DNA of 64,000 nt from contig CAISRB010000016.1 in the NCBI GenBank assembly GCA_903887775.1, positions 78,592-142,591 on the forward strand, written 5' to 3'. The notes under the pieces are model-generated. The model worked only from the letters and a program-made list of their open reading frames with translations. It was not told the DNA's origin and made no database searches. Within the stretch, counting starts at the first letter, position 1. Every line of letters starts with the position of its first letter. This DNA comes from an uncultured Bacteroidales bacterium (GTDB taxonomy: Bacteria > Bacteroidota > Bacteroidia > Bacteroidales > FEN-979). The translations under genes were made by a program, and so were the position numbers. Shown here piece by piece: positions 17,173 through 25,438 of the stretch.

Positions 17173-18482
17173 TGAAAACAAAACTTATTCTTTCGGTTTT
17201 TTTGTTGAGCGCTTTGTTCCTTGACGGGCAAACCCTCTACATGACATTCACCGCATCCGGAGCAGCCAATGCAGTGGACAGCGTGAAAGCCACCAATCTC
17301 AGGACAAATGAGAATGTTACCCTGCCGGGCAGCGACACCCTGGTACTTAATGTGAACGATGGTATTGCAGACCCGGGTAAAACGAATCAGAACGGAAGTA
17401 TCTTCCCCAACCCGTTTTCGGGCATATCAAGCTTTGTCACCAATTTACCCGAAGCCCAGGATGTTGAAGTGGATGTATATAACCTTTCAGGACAAAAAAT
17501 TGCCCATACCCAGGCCAGGGCCGGGGCAGGTTCTGCAGAATTCTCCCTCTTCCTTTCAAAAACAGGGGTTTATCTGGTTAGTCTTACGACAAGCCGTGGA
17601 AGATCAGGGTTTAAGGCTGTTTGCACTGAAACTTCAGGCGGGGCCGACCGGGTTGTATACCTTGGGGCCGGCTCTGCTTCAAAAAGCACAGCTTTAAAGG
17701 GGATTCAAACCTACAATCTTGGATATAAGATCGGGGATGTTTTACTTTACAGATGCAGAGGCGGTAATTATATCACGATCCTTACCGATTCACCCACAGC
17801 TTCAAAGAAATATATCGTTGAATTTGTTCTTTGCAGGGACAGTGACGGAAAGAATTATGCCGTGGTTAAAATAGGGAACCAGTGGTGGATGGCCGAAAAC
17901 CTTGCCTGGTTGCCGTCAGTAAAGCCCGCGTCAAAGGGATCCGACTCCCTGAAGTTTTATTATGTGTACGGCTACGAAGACAGTATTGTTGCCGCAGCAA
18001 AAAACACTGAAAACTACAAGCGTTACGGCGTGCTTTATAACTGGCCGGCTGCGATAAATGCACCGGGCAAAAAATCATCAGCCCTGAAAAGTGTTCAGGA
18101 CGTTTGTCCCGGCGGTTGGCATTTGCCTTATGATGAGGATTGGAAAATGCTTGAAACCACCCTTGGTATGGATCAGCATCAAGCCGACTCGGTGTTTTTA
18201 AGGAATTCAGGAGAAGTAGGGAAAAAGCTGAAGTCCACACTCGGCTGGACCAACGACACCAATTGCAGCAACTCCAGCGGGTTCACAGTCTTACCGGGCG
18301 GGTACAGGAATACTCACGGCAGTTTTCAAAGCCTGCTCAGGAATGCCCTGTACTGGACAGCTACCCAAATAGACACTCTTGCAATATACCGCGGCATCAA
18401 CGACCAGGACACAGGCGTATACAGGTTCACAACGTTTAGAAGCCACGGTCTTTCGGTGCGCTGTATCAAAGATCCGTATTAA
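17172..18482 (+). CDS. Exported FISUMP protein with an internal T9SS-like sorting module
   Basis: 436 residues. Signal peptide (LILSVFLLSALFLDGQ). Residues about 75-150 look like a T9SS type A domain (SIFPNPFSGISSFVTNLP, EVDVYNLSGQKIAH, SKTGVYLVSLTTSRG), but it is internal rather than terminal. A linking beta domain follows, then a C-terminal FISUMP domain (NYAVVKIGNQWWMAENLAW, YGVLYNWPAA, CPGGWHLPYDEDWKML, FTVLPGGYRN, GLSVRCIKDPY). The start overlaps the stop of the MBL-fold gene by one base. Proteins of this layout are known among Bacteroidota surface proteins; the role is unknown. With the sorting-like module internal, export by T9SS is uncertain. Confidence 0.85.
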   Translation: MKTKLILSVFLLSALFLDGQTLYMTFTASGAANAVDSVKATNLRTNENVTLPGSDTLVLNVNDGIADPGKTNQNGSIFPNPFSGISSFVTNLPEAQDVEVDVYNLSGQKIAHTQARAGAGSAEFSLFLSKTGVYLVSLTTSRGRSGFKAVCTETSGGADRVVYLGAGSASKSTALKGIQTYNLGYKIGDVLLYRCRGGNYITILTDSPTASKKYIVEFVLCRDSDGKNYAVVKIGNQWWMAENLAWLPSVKPASKGSDSLKFYYVYGYEDSIVAAAKNTENYKRYGVLYNWPAAINAPGKKSSALKSVQDVCPGGWHLPYDEDWKMLETTLGMDQHQADSVFLRNSGEVGKKLKSTLGWTNDTNCSNSSGFTVLPGGYRNTHGSFQSLLRNALYWTATQIDTLAIYRGINDQDTGVYRFTTFRSHGLSVRCIKDPY

Positions 18483-18501
18483 TCAATCGGGCTGATCCTC
18501 A

Positions 18502-19905
18502 TCAATCAACTTTGCATTTGACCAGTTTCCAGTTCCCACTGCCACCACTGTCCTTGCAGAGAAAAAATGCTTCGCCTTTGTATACCTTGATCTTTTCGGG
18601 GAAAAGGAAGGGCAGGATGGTACCGGCACTGAGGTTCTCGGTCAGGGGATCGATTTTTTGAATTTTCACCATTCCGTTCTTCAGGAAGATGGTATAGAGG
18701 GTATGTGCAGATCCGTCGGTCAGTATCTTTGTTCCCCACCTCCAGCCTGAACTTTCTGAATGGTTTCTCTTTTTCTCAGGATCATTCGAAGGGTGATCTT
18801 TATGAAAACTGATCGGAACGGTCCTGATACTCTTGCCGTCAGGATCGAGGATCTCGAGCAGATCGTTGCCGAAATTGAAAAATGCGATGCTTTGATCACT
18901 GAGTTTAATCAGCGGAAAGATCATGTTGAAATATTCAAATTTGTGAGCCCTCAATTCATTTTTGCCGTAGCCTCCCCCTTCATCGCCTGGAATTGAAAAA
19001 TCAAACTCTGACGGACTTCCGATTTCACCCGAATCAAGGGCATTTTCAGCGCCTGTAAAGCCATTCCATCCAAGATAAAACCTTTGATCGTCAAAATATT
19101 CGAAGATCTTTTTTTCGTACAGGCAGATTTTAATAAACTGCTTCCCTTTACCCTTGCTGTAATATCCTATCATGGTCCCGAATCCGTTTGCCGTTTTTTC
19201 CTGGAAGTAGAGGCGGCCGGAGATGCGGAACAGGAATGGCCCGACGACCTTTTCCAATGAATCAACGGGCGTCGGATACAGGAAGTCGAACCGGTGACTA
19301 TCTGTATCGTAATAACATTGCCAGGCATAACCTGCTTTTGAATAATAATGCACGTTGTCAAGGAAATCCTTATACAGCCTGCCCGGAGGGAGCTCTGGTG
19401 GAATTGCGGCAGCAAGGGTGTCACCGCTACGGCCCAGCAATACGAACTCAGACTGCTTCAATACGTTTCGAAACACAAGCAATGCGACATTGTCATCCAT
19501 CAGCTCATAATCGAGAACAGAATACGATTTGTCCTCATATAAAATGGAATGCTTCGCTGAAGATATTTCAACTTCCTTCAGATTGTATGCCGCTGGTCTC
19601 ATTACTAATTCAAGCGGTTTGCCCGGAATATGCAGGATGACATATCTGGCCTTTTCATAACCAATGCAGCTGATAATGATTGTGGATGGCAGTTTCGGAA
19701 GCTGGAGATCGAATCTGCCGGACCTGTCGGTCGAGGTTCCGAGCCTTGTGCCGTAAACACTGATATTGGCTTCGGGAACGGGCTTCGAGTCAAGTTCATT
19801 TCTTACTGTTCCTTTGATCTGTATGGCTTGAGCAAGGCTGGATTGATGCAGGAATAGAAGGATGATTATTGCAAAAGACATCCCTTTATGCATAATTTTT
19901 ATCAT
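18502..19905 (-). CDS. Exported protein with carboxypeptidase-regulatory-like domain and propeller-like region
   Basis: 467 residues. A signal peptide (AIIILLFLHQSSLAQA) precedes a CarboxypepD_reg-like beta-sandwich (residues about 28-110: IQIKGTVRNELDSKPVPEAN, TSTDRSGRFDLQLP, IGYEKARYVI), the module usually found at the N-terminus of SusC-type and other surface proteins. The remaining about 340 residues are beta-rich with repeated short strands, suggestive of a six-bladed propeller, but no TonB-dependent barrel follows. Its function is unknown. It is convergent with the FISUMP gene, with only 19 bases between stops. Confidence 0.75.
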   Translation of the reverse strand: MIKIMHKGMSFAIIILLFLHQSSLAQAIQIKGTVRNELDSKPVPEANISVYGTRLGTSTDRSGRFDLQLPKLPSTIIISCIGYEKARYVILHIPGKPLELVMRPAAYNLKEVEISSAKHSILYEDKSYSVLDYELMDDNVALLVFRNVLKQSEFVLLGRSGDTLAAAIPPELPPGRLYKDFLDNVHYYSKAGYAWQCYYDTDSHRFDFLYPTPVDSLEKVVGPFLFRISGRLYFQEKTANGFGTMIGYYSKGKGKQFIKICLYEKKIFEYFDDQRFYLGWNGFTGAENALDSGEIGSPSEFDFSIPGDEGGGYGKNELRAHKFEYFNMIFPLIKLSDQSIAFFNFGNDLLEILDPDGKSIRTVPISFHKDHPSNDPEKKRNHSESSGWRWGTKILTDGSAHTLYTIFLKNGMVKIQKIDPLTENLSAGTILPFLFPEKIKVYKGEAFFLCKDSGGSGNWKLVKCKVD

Positions 19906-19939
19906 AATGCCAAGTTATCAATTCCTTTTTATTTTCAGA

Positions 19940-20878
19940 CTATAACCTGCTTTTTCTCGGGCCAAATGGAAAAAACCGCGGAACTGTTTTCTGATAATCT
20001 GAATATTCCGGATATTTCCCGGCGCTGATCTCCTCGCTGAAACTTGAACTGCCCTGGAAAAGCACGATCAGGAGCAGGCAACCGGCAATACTCCAGTTAA
20101 ACCATTGTGAGCTTGCTGCCACGCTGAAAAGGTAAAAACAAACCCAGATGGATTGTTCAGCAAAGTAGTTGGGGTGGCGGCTATAGGCCCACAGTCCTTT
20201 ATCGAGAAATCCCTTTTTATAGTCAGCAGTAAGTTCTTCTCCTGCTTTTATCTTTGCCCATTTGTTACTTTGAAAATTCCACTGCTGGATGTCGGCTGTG
20301 GTTTCATAGATGATGAAAAAGAACATCAGCGCTGCCACGATATAATCGAAAATACCTATGGATGTGTTAATATTCTGAAGAGCGATAATTGTCGGCAGGG
20401 TGAAAAGCAGAATGAGCACGAGCTGGTAGCCCGAAATGAAGAACAGGTTGAACAAGGTCCATTTCCAGCGGGGGGTGAACTCGGGTTTCTGACGCAGGAC
20501 AAGCCAGCGGTAGTCTTCCTCGCCGGCCCAGAAACGCCAGCTGTAAGCTCCTTTCATGGCAAAATTAATGGTCAGCCTCAGGCCCCAAAGGCTTACCAGG
20601 GTGCTCATCAGGACAAGCCTTGGTGCAAAATCTCCGTATGCAGCTACGATCCAGGCATAGCCTATTGGCAGGAGGCTCCAGAGCTTATCCACCTGGCTGT
20701 TGTTGTTTGTAAGTTCACCAAGTATGAACGAGTAAGCGATAACGATGGCGGCAATGATGAGGAGAGTATGCAAAGCTTTCCACTCCAATGGTCCCAAAGC
20801 TGTGCCGAAGAAGTAGCTGAACACAGGAACTGCCAGCAAGGTAATTCCCAGTAAAATTGCGGTTGTTATGATTTTCAT
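19940..20878 (-). CDS. DUF1295 / steroid 5-alpha-reductase-like integral membrane protein
   Basis: About 312 residues from ATG 20878 (MKIITTAILLGITLL); the longer frame to 20959 would run into the end of clpB, so the shorter start is chosen. At least six hydrophobic helices are visible. The C-terminal signature of the family is clear: LDKGLWAYSRHPNYFAEQ followed by KTVPRFFPFGPRKSR. The fold belongs to the isoprenylcysteine methyltransferase/steroid reductase membrane group. The bacterial members are of unknown substrate. It is 43 bases downstream of clpB on the same strand and may be read through from it. Confidence 0.85.
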   Translation of the reverse strand: MKIITTAILLGITLLAVPVFSYFFGTALGPLEWKALHTLLIIAAIVIAYSFILGELTNNNSQVDKLWSLLPIGYAWIVAAYGDFAPRLVLMSTLVSLWGLRLTINFAMKGAYSWRFWAGEEDYRWLVLRQKPEFTPRWKWTLFNLFFISGYQLVLILLFTLPTIIALQNINTSIGIFDYIVAALMFFFIIYETTADIQQWNFQSNKWAKIKAGEELTADYKKGFLDKGLWAYSRHPNYFAEQSIWVCFYLFSVAASSQWFNWSIAGCLLLIVLFQGSSSFSEEISAGKYPEYSDYQKTVPRFFPFGPRKSRL

Positions 20879-20921
20879 GCGCCTGAAATTCTTTTGTTGA
20901 AAAAGGTCGCAAGATACTTCA

Positions 20922-23513
20922 TTATTCGTTACGGAAGATGAGTTTGCCATTCTTTGCATCGAGCAGGATCATGGCATCTTTATCCACCTTTCCCGAAAGT
21001 ATCATTTTTGACAACTCGTTCAGCACTTCACGCTGGATCACCCGTTTGATAGGGCGTGCACCGTACTGGGGATCGTAGCCCAGCGTAGCAATAAGGTCAA
21101 TCGCTTTACTGCTCACGCTGAGGCGGATGTCATTCTTATCGAGCATCTTCTCAACCTGTCTGAGTTGCAGCTCAACCACCTTGCTGATCTGCTCCTTTGT
21201 GAGGGGCTCGAACATAATGATCTCGTCAACCCGGTTAAGGAACTCAGGCCTGATGCTTTTCTTCAGCAGGTCGAACACCTGATCGCGGGTGCGGTTAAGA
21301 AGTTCATCCCTGTTCCTGTCGTTTACTTTTTCGAGGTTCTCCTGGATAATGTGGGAACCAATGTTTGAAGTCATGATGATAATAGTATTCTTGAAATCGA
21401 CAGTGCGTCCCTTGTTATCTGTCAGGCGGCCGTCATCGAGCACCTGCAGGAGGATGTTAAACACATCGGGATGGGCTTTCTCGATCTCGTCAAAAAGGAC
21501 TACGCTGTATGGTTTGCGGCGGACGGCCTCCGTGAGCTGTCCGCTTTCTTCATAACCTACATAGCCCGGGGGTGCGCCGACAAGTCTTGAAACGGTATGC
21601 CTTTCCTGGTATTCGCTCATGTCGATCCTCACCATGCTGTTCTCGTTGTTGAACAGCATCTCGGCCAGGGCCTTTGCAAGCTCGGTCTTGCCAACGCCGG
21701 TGGTTCCAAGGAAAATGAAAGAGCCTATGGGGCGCCTGGTATCCTGTAATCCTGCACGGCTTCGCCGGATGGCATCGCTCACAGCGGCAATCGCCTGTTC
21801 CTGACCCACGACGCGCATATGTAATTCGGTCTCAAGGTTGAGTAACTTCTGGCGTTCGCTCTGAAGCATCCGGCTCACAGGGATACCTGTCCAGCGTGAT
21901 ACGATATCGGCAATCTCCTCTGCGCCTATCTCTTCGTTCACCATAGGGGAATCTTTCTGGATCTCCTGAAGCCTGGCCTTAAACTGTTCAATCTCTTTTT
22001 CGGCCTGGGGGATCTTTCCATACCTAATTTCGGCAACAAGTCCCAGGTTCCCGCTGCGATTGGCCTGTTCGGCCTCCAGCTTAAGGTTCTCGATCTCCTT
22101 TTTACTGGTCTGTATATGATCGGCAATCTCTTTCTCGGCCTGCCACTTCGAACGGAGCTGGTTGCGCTCATCACTGAGATTAGCAATCTCTTCACTCAGG
22201 CTTTTAAGCCTGGAAGCATCGTTTTCACGTTTGATGGCTTCGCGTTCGATCTCTAACTGGCGGATCTTACGCTCTATAATTTCAAGTTCTTCGGGCAATG
22301 AATTTATCTCAAGCCTGAGTTTTGATGCAGCTTCGTCGATGAGGTCAATCGCTTTATCGGGGAGGAAGCGTTCACTGATATATCTCTGTGAGAGCTCAAC
22401 GGCAGCTATGATGGCTTCATCCTTGATCCTTACCTTATGATGGGATTCGTATTTCTCTTTAAGCCCTCTCAAAATCGAGATGGCATCGAGTGTCGAAGGT
22501 TCGTCCACAATTACAGGCTGGAACCTGCGCTCAAGAGCTTTGTCTTTCTCAAAATATTTCTGAAATTCCTTGAGCGTTGTAGCGCCGATAGCTCTTAATT
22601 CACCCCTGGCCAGCGCGGGTTTTAAAATATTGGCTGCATCCATGGCTCCTTCGGTTGCGCCAGCTCCCACTAAAGTATGGATCTCGTCGATGAAGAGAAT
22701 GATCTCCCCGTTGGCATTGATGACTTCTTTGACCACCGATTTCAGCCTCTCTTCGAATTCTCCCCTGTACTTAGCCCCGGCCATCAGTGAGCCCATATCG
22801 AGTGAAAAGATCTGCTTGCTCTTCAGGTTCTCAGGTACATCCCCGTCAATGATGCGATGCGCCAGTCCTTCGGCAATCGCTGTCTTGCCAACGCCCGGTT
22901 CGCCTATAAGTATAGGGTTGTTCTTCGTTCGCCTGGATAATATCTGCAATATTCGGCGGATCTCCTCGTCCCGTCCAATAACGGGGTCCAGCTTTCCGTC
23001 CCTGGCCAGTTCATTGAGGTTGCGGGCGTAGCGGTTCAGCGCATTGTAGTTTTCCTCAGCATTCTGGCTGTTCACCGTGCTTCCTTGTCTTAATTGCCTG
23101 ATGGCCGATTTGAGCTCTTTTTCAGTAACACCCGAGTCTTTCAGCAGCCTGGATGTGGCATCTCCGGCTAACAGTATCCCCAGCAGCATATGCTCAATCG
23201 AAACGAATTCATCCTTCATCTCCTGCATCATGGCCGTGGCCTTCTGCAATGCCTTGTTGGCATCATTTGACAGGTATATCTCTCCCCCGCTGACTTTGGG
23301 ATGTGATTCAACCATCTTGTCCAGGGCTTTCGTTAAAATGCCTGAATTGACATTGAGCTTTTTGAACAGCCAGGGTAAAACATTCTCATCTATATTAAAC
23401 ATTGCCTTGAGAAGATGATCTGTTTCGATTGCCGGACTTTGCAGCGCATTGGCGATTTCCTGGGCCTTTTGCACAGCTTCCTGGGCTTTTAATGTGAAAT
23501 TGTTAAAGTTCAT
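20922..23513 (-). CDS. clpB: ATP-dependent disaggregase ClpB
   Basis: 863 residues, the normal length for ClpB. Domains in order: N-terminal Clp_N repeats (about 1-145), AAA+ module 1 with Walker A GEPGVGKTAIAEGL near 207 and ILFIDEIHTLVGAG, the long coiled-coil middle domain with the ERKIRQLEIEREAIKRE stretch (about 410-530), and AAA+ module 2 with GTTGVGKTELAKAL near 607, VLFDEIEKAHPDV and the C-terminal D2-small domain. It works with DnaK to resolubilise aggregated proteins under heat stress. The ATG is preceded by AAAAGGAG at an appropriate distance. A 7-base-repeat array pair lies directly upstream (23535-23611). Confidence 0.98.
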   Translation of the reverse strand: MNFNNFTLKAQEAVQKAQEIANALQSPAIETDHLLKAMFNIDENVLPWLFKKLNVNSGILTKALDKMVESHPKVSGGEIYLSNDANKALQKATAMMQEMKDEFVSIEHMLLGILLAGDATSRLLKDSGVTEKELKSAIRQLRQGSTVNSQNAEENYNALNRYARNLNELARDGKLDPVIGRDEEIRRILQILSRRTKNNPILIGEPGVGKTAIAEGLAHRIIDGDVPENLKSKQIFSLDMGSLMAGAKYRGEFEERLKSVVKEVINANGEIILFIDEIHTLVGAGATEGAMDAANILKPALARGELRAIGATTLKEFQKYFEKDKALERRFQPVIVDEPSTLDAISILRGLKEKYESHHKVRIKDEAIIAAVELSQRYISERFLPDKAIDLIDEAASKLRLEINSLPEELEIIERKIRQLEIEREAIKRENDASRLKSLSEEIANLSDERNQLRSKWQAEKEIADHIQTSKKEIENLKLEAEQANRSGNLGLVAEIRYGKIPQAEKEIEQFKARLQEIQKDSPMVNEEIGAEEIADIVSRWTGIPVSRMLQSERQKLLNLETELHMRVVGQEQAIAAVSDAIRRSRAGLQDTRRPIGSFIFLGTTGVGKTELAKALAEMLFNNENSMVRIDMSEYQERHTVSRLVGAPPGYVGYEESGQLTEAVRRKPYSVVLFDEIEKAHPDVFNILLQVLDDGRLTDNKGRTVDFKNTIIIMTSNIGSHIIQENLEKVNDRNRDELLNRTRDQVFDLLKKSIRPEFLNRVDEIIMFEPLTKEQISKVVELQLRQVEKMLDKNDIRLSVSSKAIDLIATLGYDPQYGARPIKRVIQREVLNELSKMILSGKVDKDAMILLDAKNGKLIFRNE

Positions 23514-23534
23514 AGTTTGTTTCTCCTTTTAAAA

Positions 23535-23611
23535 CAAAAAGCGAGAGGCGAAATACGAAACTTTAATGAGGCTTTTTTTTCGCTTTTCGCTTTTCACTTT
23601 TCACTTTTTCC
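23535..23611. repeat. Inverted pair of 7-base-repeat arrays upstream of clpB
   Basis: Left arm 23535-23560 (GCGAGAGGCGAAATACGAAA), right arm 23572-23611 (CGCTTTTCGCTTTTCACTTT type), about 12 bases between. The unit is GYGARAR on the left and its complement on the right. It begins 20 bases from the ClpB ATG and could form a hairpin in the clpB leader. Confidence 0.7.
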
Positions 23612-23721
23612 TTCAAACCCCTTGCCATATCTCAAAATCTGCATATTTGTCAGAAAAGTAAGAAAAAATCCTGCCAGTTTCTCAGGAATTGTTAATTTTG
23701 TAACAGTTATTTTAACAGGCC

Positions 23722-24087
23722 TTGCACCATCGAAGGACATTGGTATTAGGAGCGAGCACAAACCCCGAAAGGTACTCGTATCTTGCAGTCAAAAAGCTGC
23801 TTAAGTATGAATTCCCTGTATGTGCCGTTGGACTCAGGGAAGGAGAGGTCGATGGAGTGAAAATCAATCCTCCAGGAACTTCCTTCGAGAACATCCACAC
23901 GGTGACAATGTACGTAGGGGCAAAAAACCAGCAGTCATATTATGAGTATGTCATCAGTCTGGCTCCAAAACGTGTTATCTTCAACCCCGGTACTCAAAAT
24001 GTCGAATTTGAGAAGAAACTTCGCGATGCCGGTATTCATGTAACCCACGCCTGCACCCTCATCATGCTATCCAACCATCTCTTTTAG
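23722..24087 (+). CDS. CoA-binding (YccU-like) protein
   Basis: 121 residues. The start is TTG 23722, as no ATG lies between the promoter region and the first conserved residues. It has the Rossmann-like CoA-binding fold: RTLVLGASTNPERYSYLAVK, FPVCAVGLREGEVDG, VTMYVGAKNQQ, PKRVIFNPGTQNVEFEKKL, VTHACTLIMLSNHLF. Members bind acyl-CoA or nucleotide and lack catalytic domains of succinyl-CoA synthetase; the role is unclear. A TAATTTTG -7-like box lies at 23693-23700. It is bounded by GCGAAAA-type repeat sequences on both sides (23535-23611 and 24111-24201). Confidence 0.85.
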   Translation: MHHRRTLVLGASTNPERYSYLAVKKLLKYEFPVCAVGLREGEVDGVKINPPGTSFENIHTVTMYVGAKNQQSYYEYVISLAPKRVIFNPGTQNVEFEKKLRDAGIHVTHACTLIMLSNHLF

Positions 24088-24110
24088 GAATTATTACAAT
24101 TTCACTATCT

Positions 24111-24201
24111 CGCTATTTACTCGCACCAATTGCTTATTTCATTTGTGTGCTCGTTAAGGCTGCGCCGAACGCTATTTCGCTTTTCGCATTTCGCATTTCG
24201 C
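24111..24201 (-). repeat. Interspersed repeat element, copy A (heptamer array plus conserved core)
   Basis: Read on the minus strand, it has an array of GCGAAAT/GCGAAAA units (24201-24165), then a GC-rich GTTCGGCGCAGCC-like segment, then a 24-base core (24152-24129) that is identical to one at 42535-42558, and a GGTGCGAGTAAATA tail. Copy B has the same order: array, GTTTGGCGAAGCC, core, GGTGCGAATAAATA. The two copies are 18 kb apart. Confidence 0.85.
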
Positions 24202-24272
24202 AACTAAATGTCCGTAATATTTCCTCGGATTTTCCGTTATTTTCTTAACTTAGCTGCCGATTTCTGATACGG

Positions 24273-25403
24273 ATGAAACGTCTCATTATACTTTTCTTTT
24301 TATTTGCCTCCGTCACTTCTTTAGCACAGCTCAAAGTCACTGTAACACCTACGGGCACGTATACCTGGTGTTATAAGGATAGTGTGGGCTATACGGCAAA
24401 AATTACGGGGACGGACACATCGGGTGTGAGTTACCAATGGCAGAAAAACGGGTTAGATATTTTCGGGGCTGATTCAGCTTTACTGTATTTTTCTGTTGCG
24501 AAACTTTCCGATACCGGAGAATACCGCTGCATTGCAAGCAAATGGGCCATGGTGGATACCAGCAACATCGTGATCCTGAAGATGCATCCGGCCATGAAAT
24601 TCGATACCCTGAGACGATACAATGCACTTGCCTGTCCGCTTCAGTGCAAGGGACAATTCAAGGCGCAGGTCTCGGGCGGGACTCCCAATGTAACTTACCC
24701 GCCTTACTATTATAACTGGCATGGAGGCCATTCCCAGGATACCCTATGTTTCGGGCTTTGCCCGGGGAAACACCGGCTTTCGGTGACTGATTCGCTGGGT
24801 TGCACAATCGACTCGAACTATTTCGTAGATGTTTTGAAAGCCCCGAAAGTAAGATATACCATTCTTCCTTCAGATACAATTTATCTCACAAATCCAACAG
24901 CAACCCTGCAGTTTAACGATTCATCCAGGCAGTTTATTGACAGCTGGAAATGGTATATGTATTTTAACGTCGACAGCACGGTAACAACTTCAAATGTAAA
25001 CCCGGTCACATATATATACGACCGCAGCGGCCCTATGCTTACGATGATGAGGTTCAGGGATAATAACGGTTGCGATACCACTTTGCAGGATACCCTGACT
25101 GTCAAGATCATCAATTTGTTTATTCCTAATGTGATGACGTCCAATACGCCCAATGACAAGCTCACATTCAAGGAAACTATCTCTGACAAGAATTATACGG
25201 ATATTATTCTGAGCGATGTTTACCTCAGCAATGAATTATGGATCTATGACCGATGGGGCAGGAGGATTTACCATACAATCAATTATGTGAACAGCACCTG
25301 GGATGATGCAAAGCTTCCCGACGGGACCTACTATTATGTTTTCAAGGGTCACGGCCTCTACGGGGATGATATGCACCATGGGTCAATCACGATACTGAAG
25401 TAA
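24273..25403 (+). CDS. Ig-like surface protein with T9SS type B (gliding) sorting domain
   Basis: 376 residues. Signal peptide (LIILFFLFASVTSLAQ), then an immunoglobulin-like domain (about 25-115, with YQWQKNGLDIFGADSALLYF and DTGEYRCIASKW), two further beta domains with Cys pairs, a PKD-like segment, and a C-terminal T9SS type B domain (IFIPNVMTSNTPNDKLTF-like start, LWIYDRWGRRIYHT, WDDAKLPDGTYYYVFKG). It is exported by T9SS and probably surface-attached; likely adhesion or matrix role. The upstream 70 bases contain CGGATTTTCCG (24226-24236), also present in inverse form upstream of recA. Confidence 0.9.
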   Translation: MKRLIILFFLFASVTSLAQLKVTVTPTGTYTWCYKDSVGYTAKITGTDTSGVSYQWQKNGLDIFGADSALLYFSVAKLSDTGEYRCIASKWAMVDTSNIVILKMHPAMKFDTLRRYNALACPLQCKGQFKAQVSGGTPNVTYPPYYYNWHGGHSQDTLCFGLCPGKHRLSVTDSLGCTIDSNYFVDVLKAPKVRYTILPSDTIYLTNPTATLQFNDSSRQFIDSWKWYMYFNVDSTVTTSNVNPVTYIYDRSGPMLTMMRFRDNNGCDTTLQDTLTVKIINLFIPNVMTSNTPNDKLTFKETISDKNYTDIILSDVYLSNELWIYDRWGRRIYHTINYVNSTWDDAKLPDGTYYYVFKGHGLYGDDMHHGSITILK

Positions 25404-25438
25404 ATGGCGTTCGCAAGAAGCCCCGGGGTCATCAGCGA

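Noticed and set aside
20153-20854. 233-codon plus-strand ORF
   Set aside because: Antisense of the DUF1295 membrane protein.
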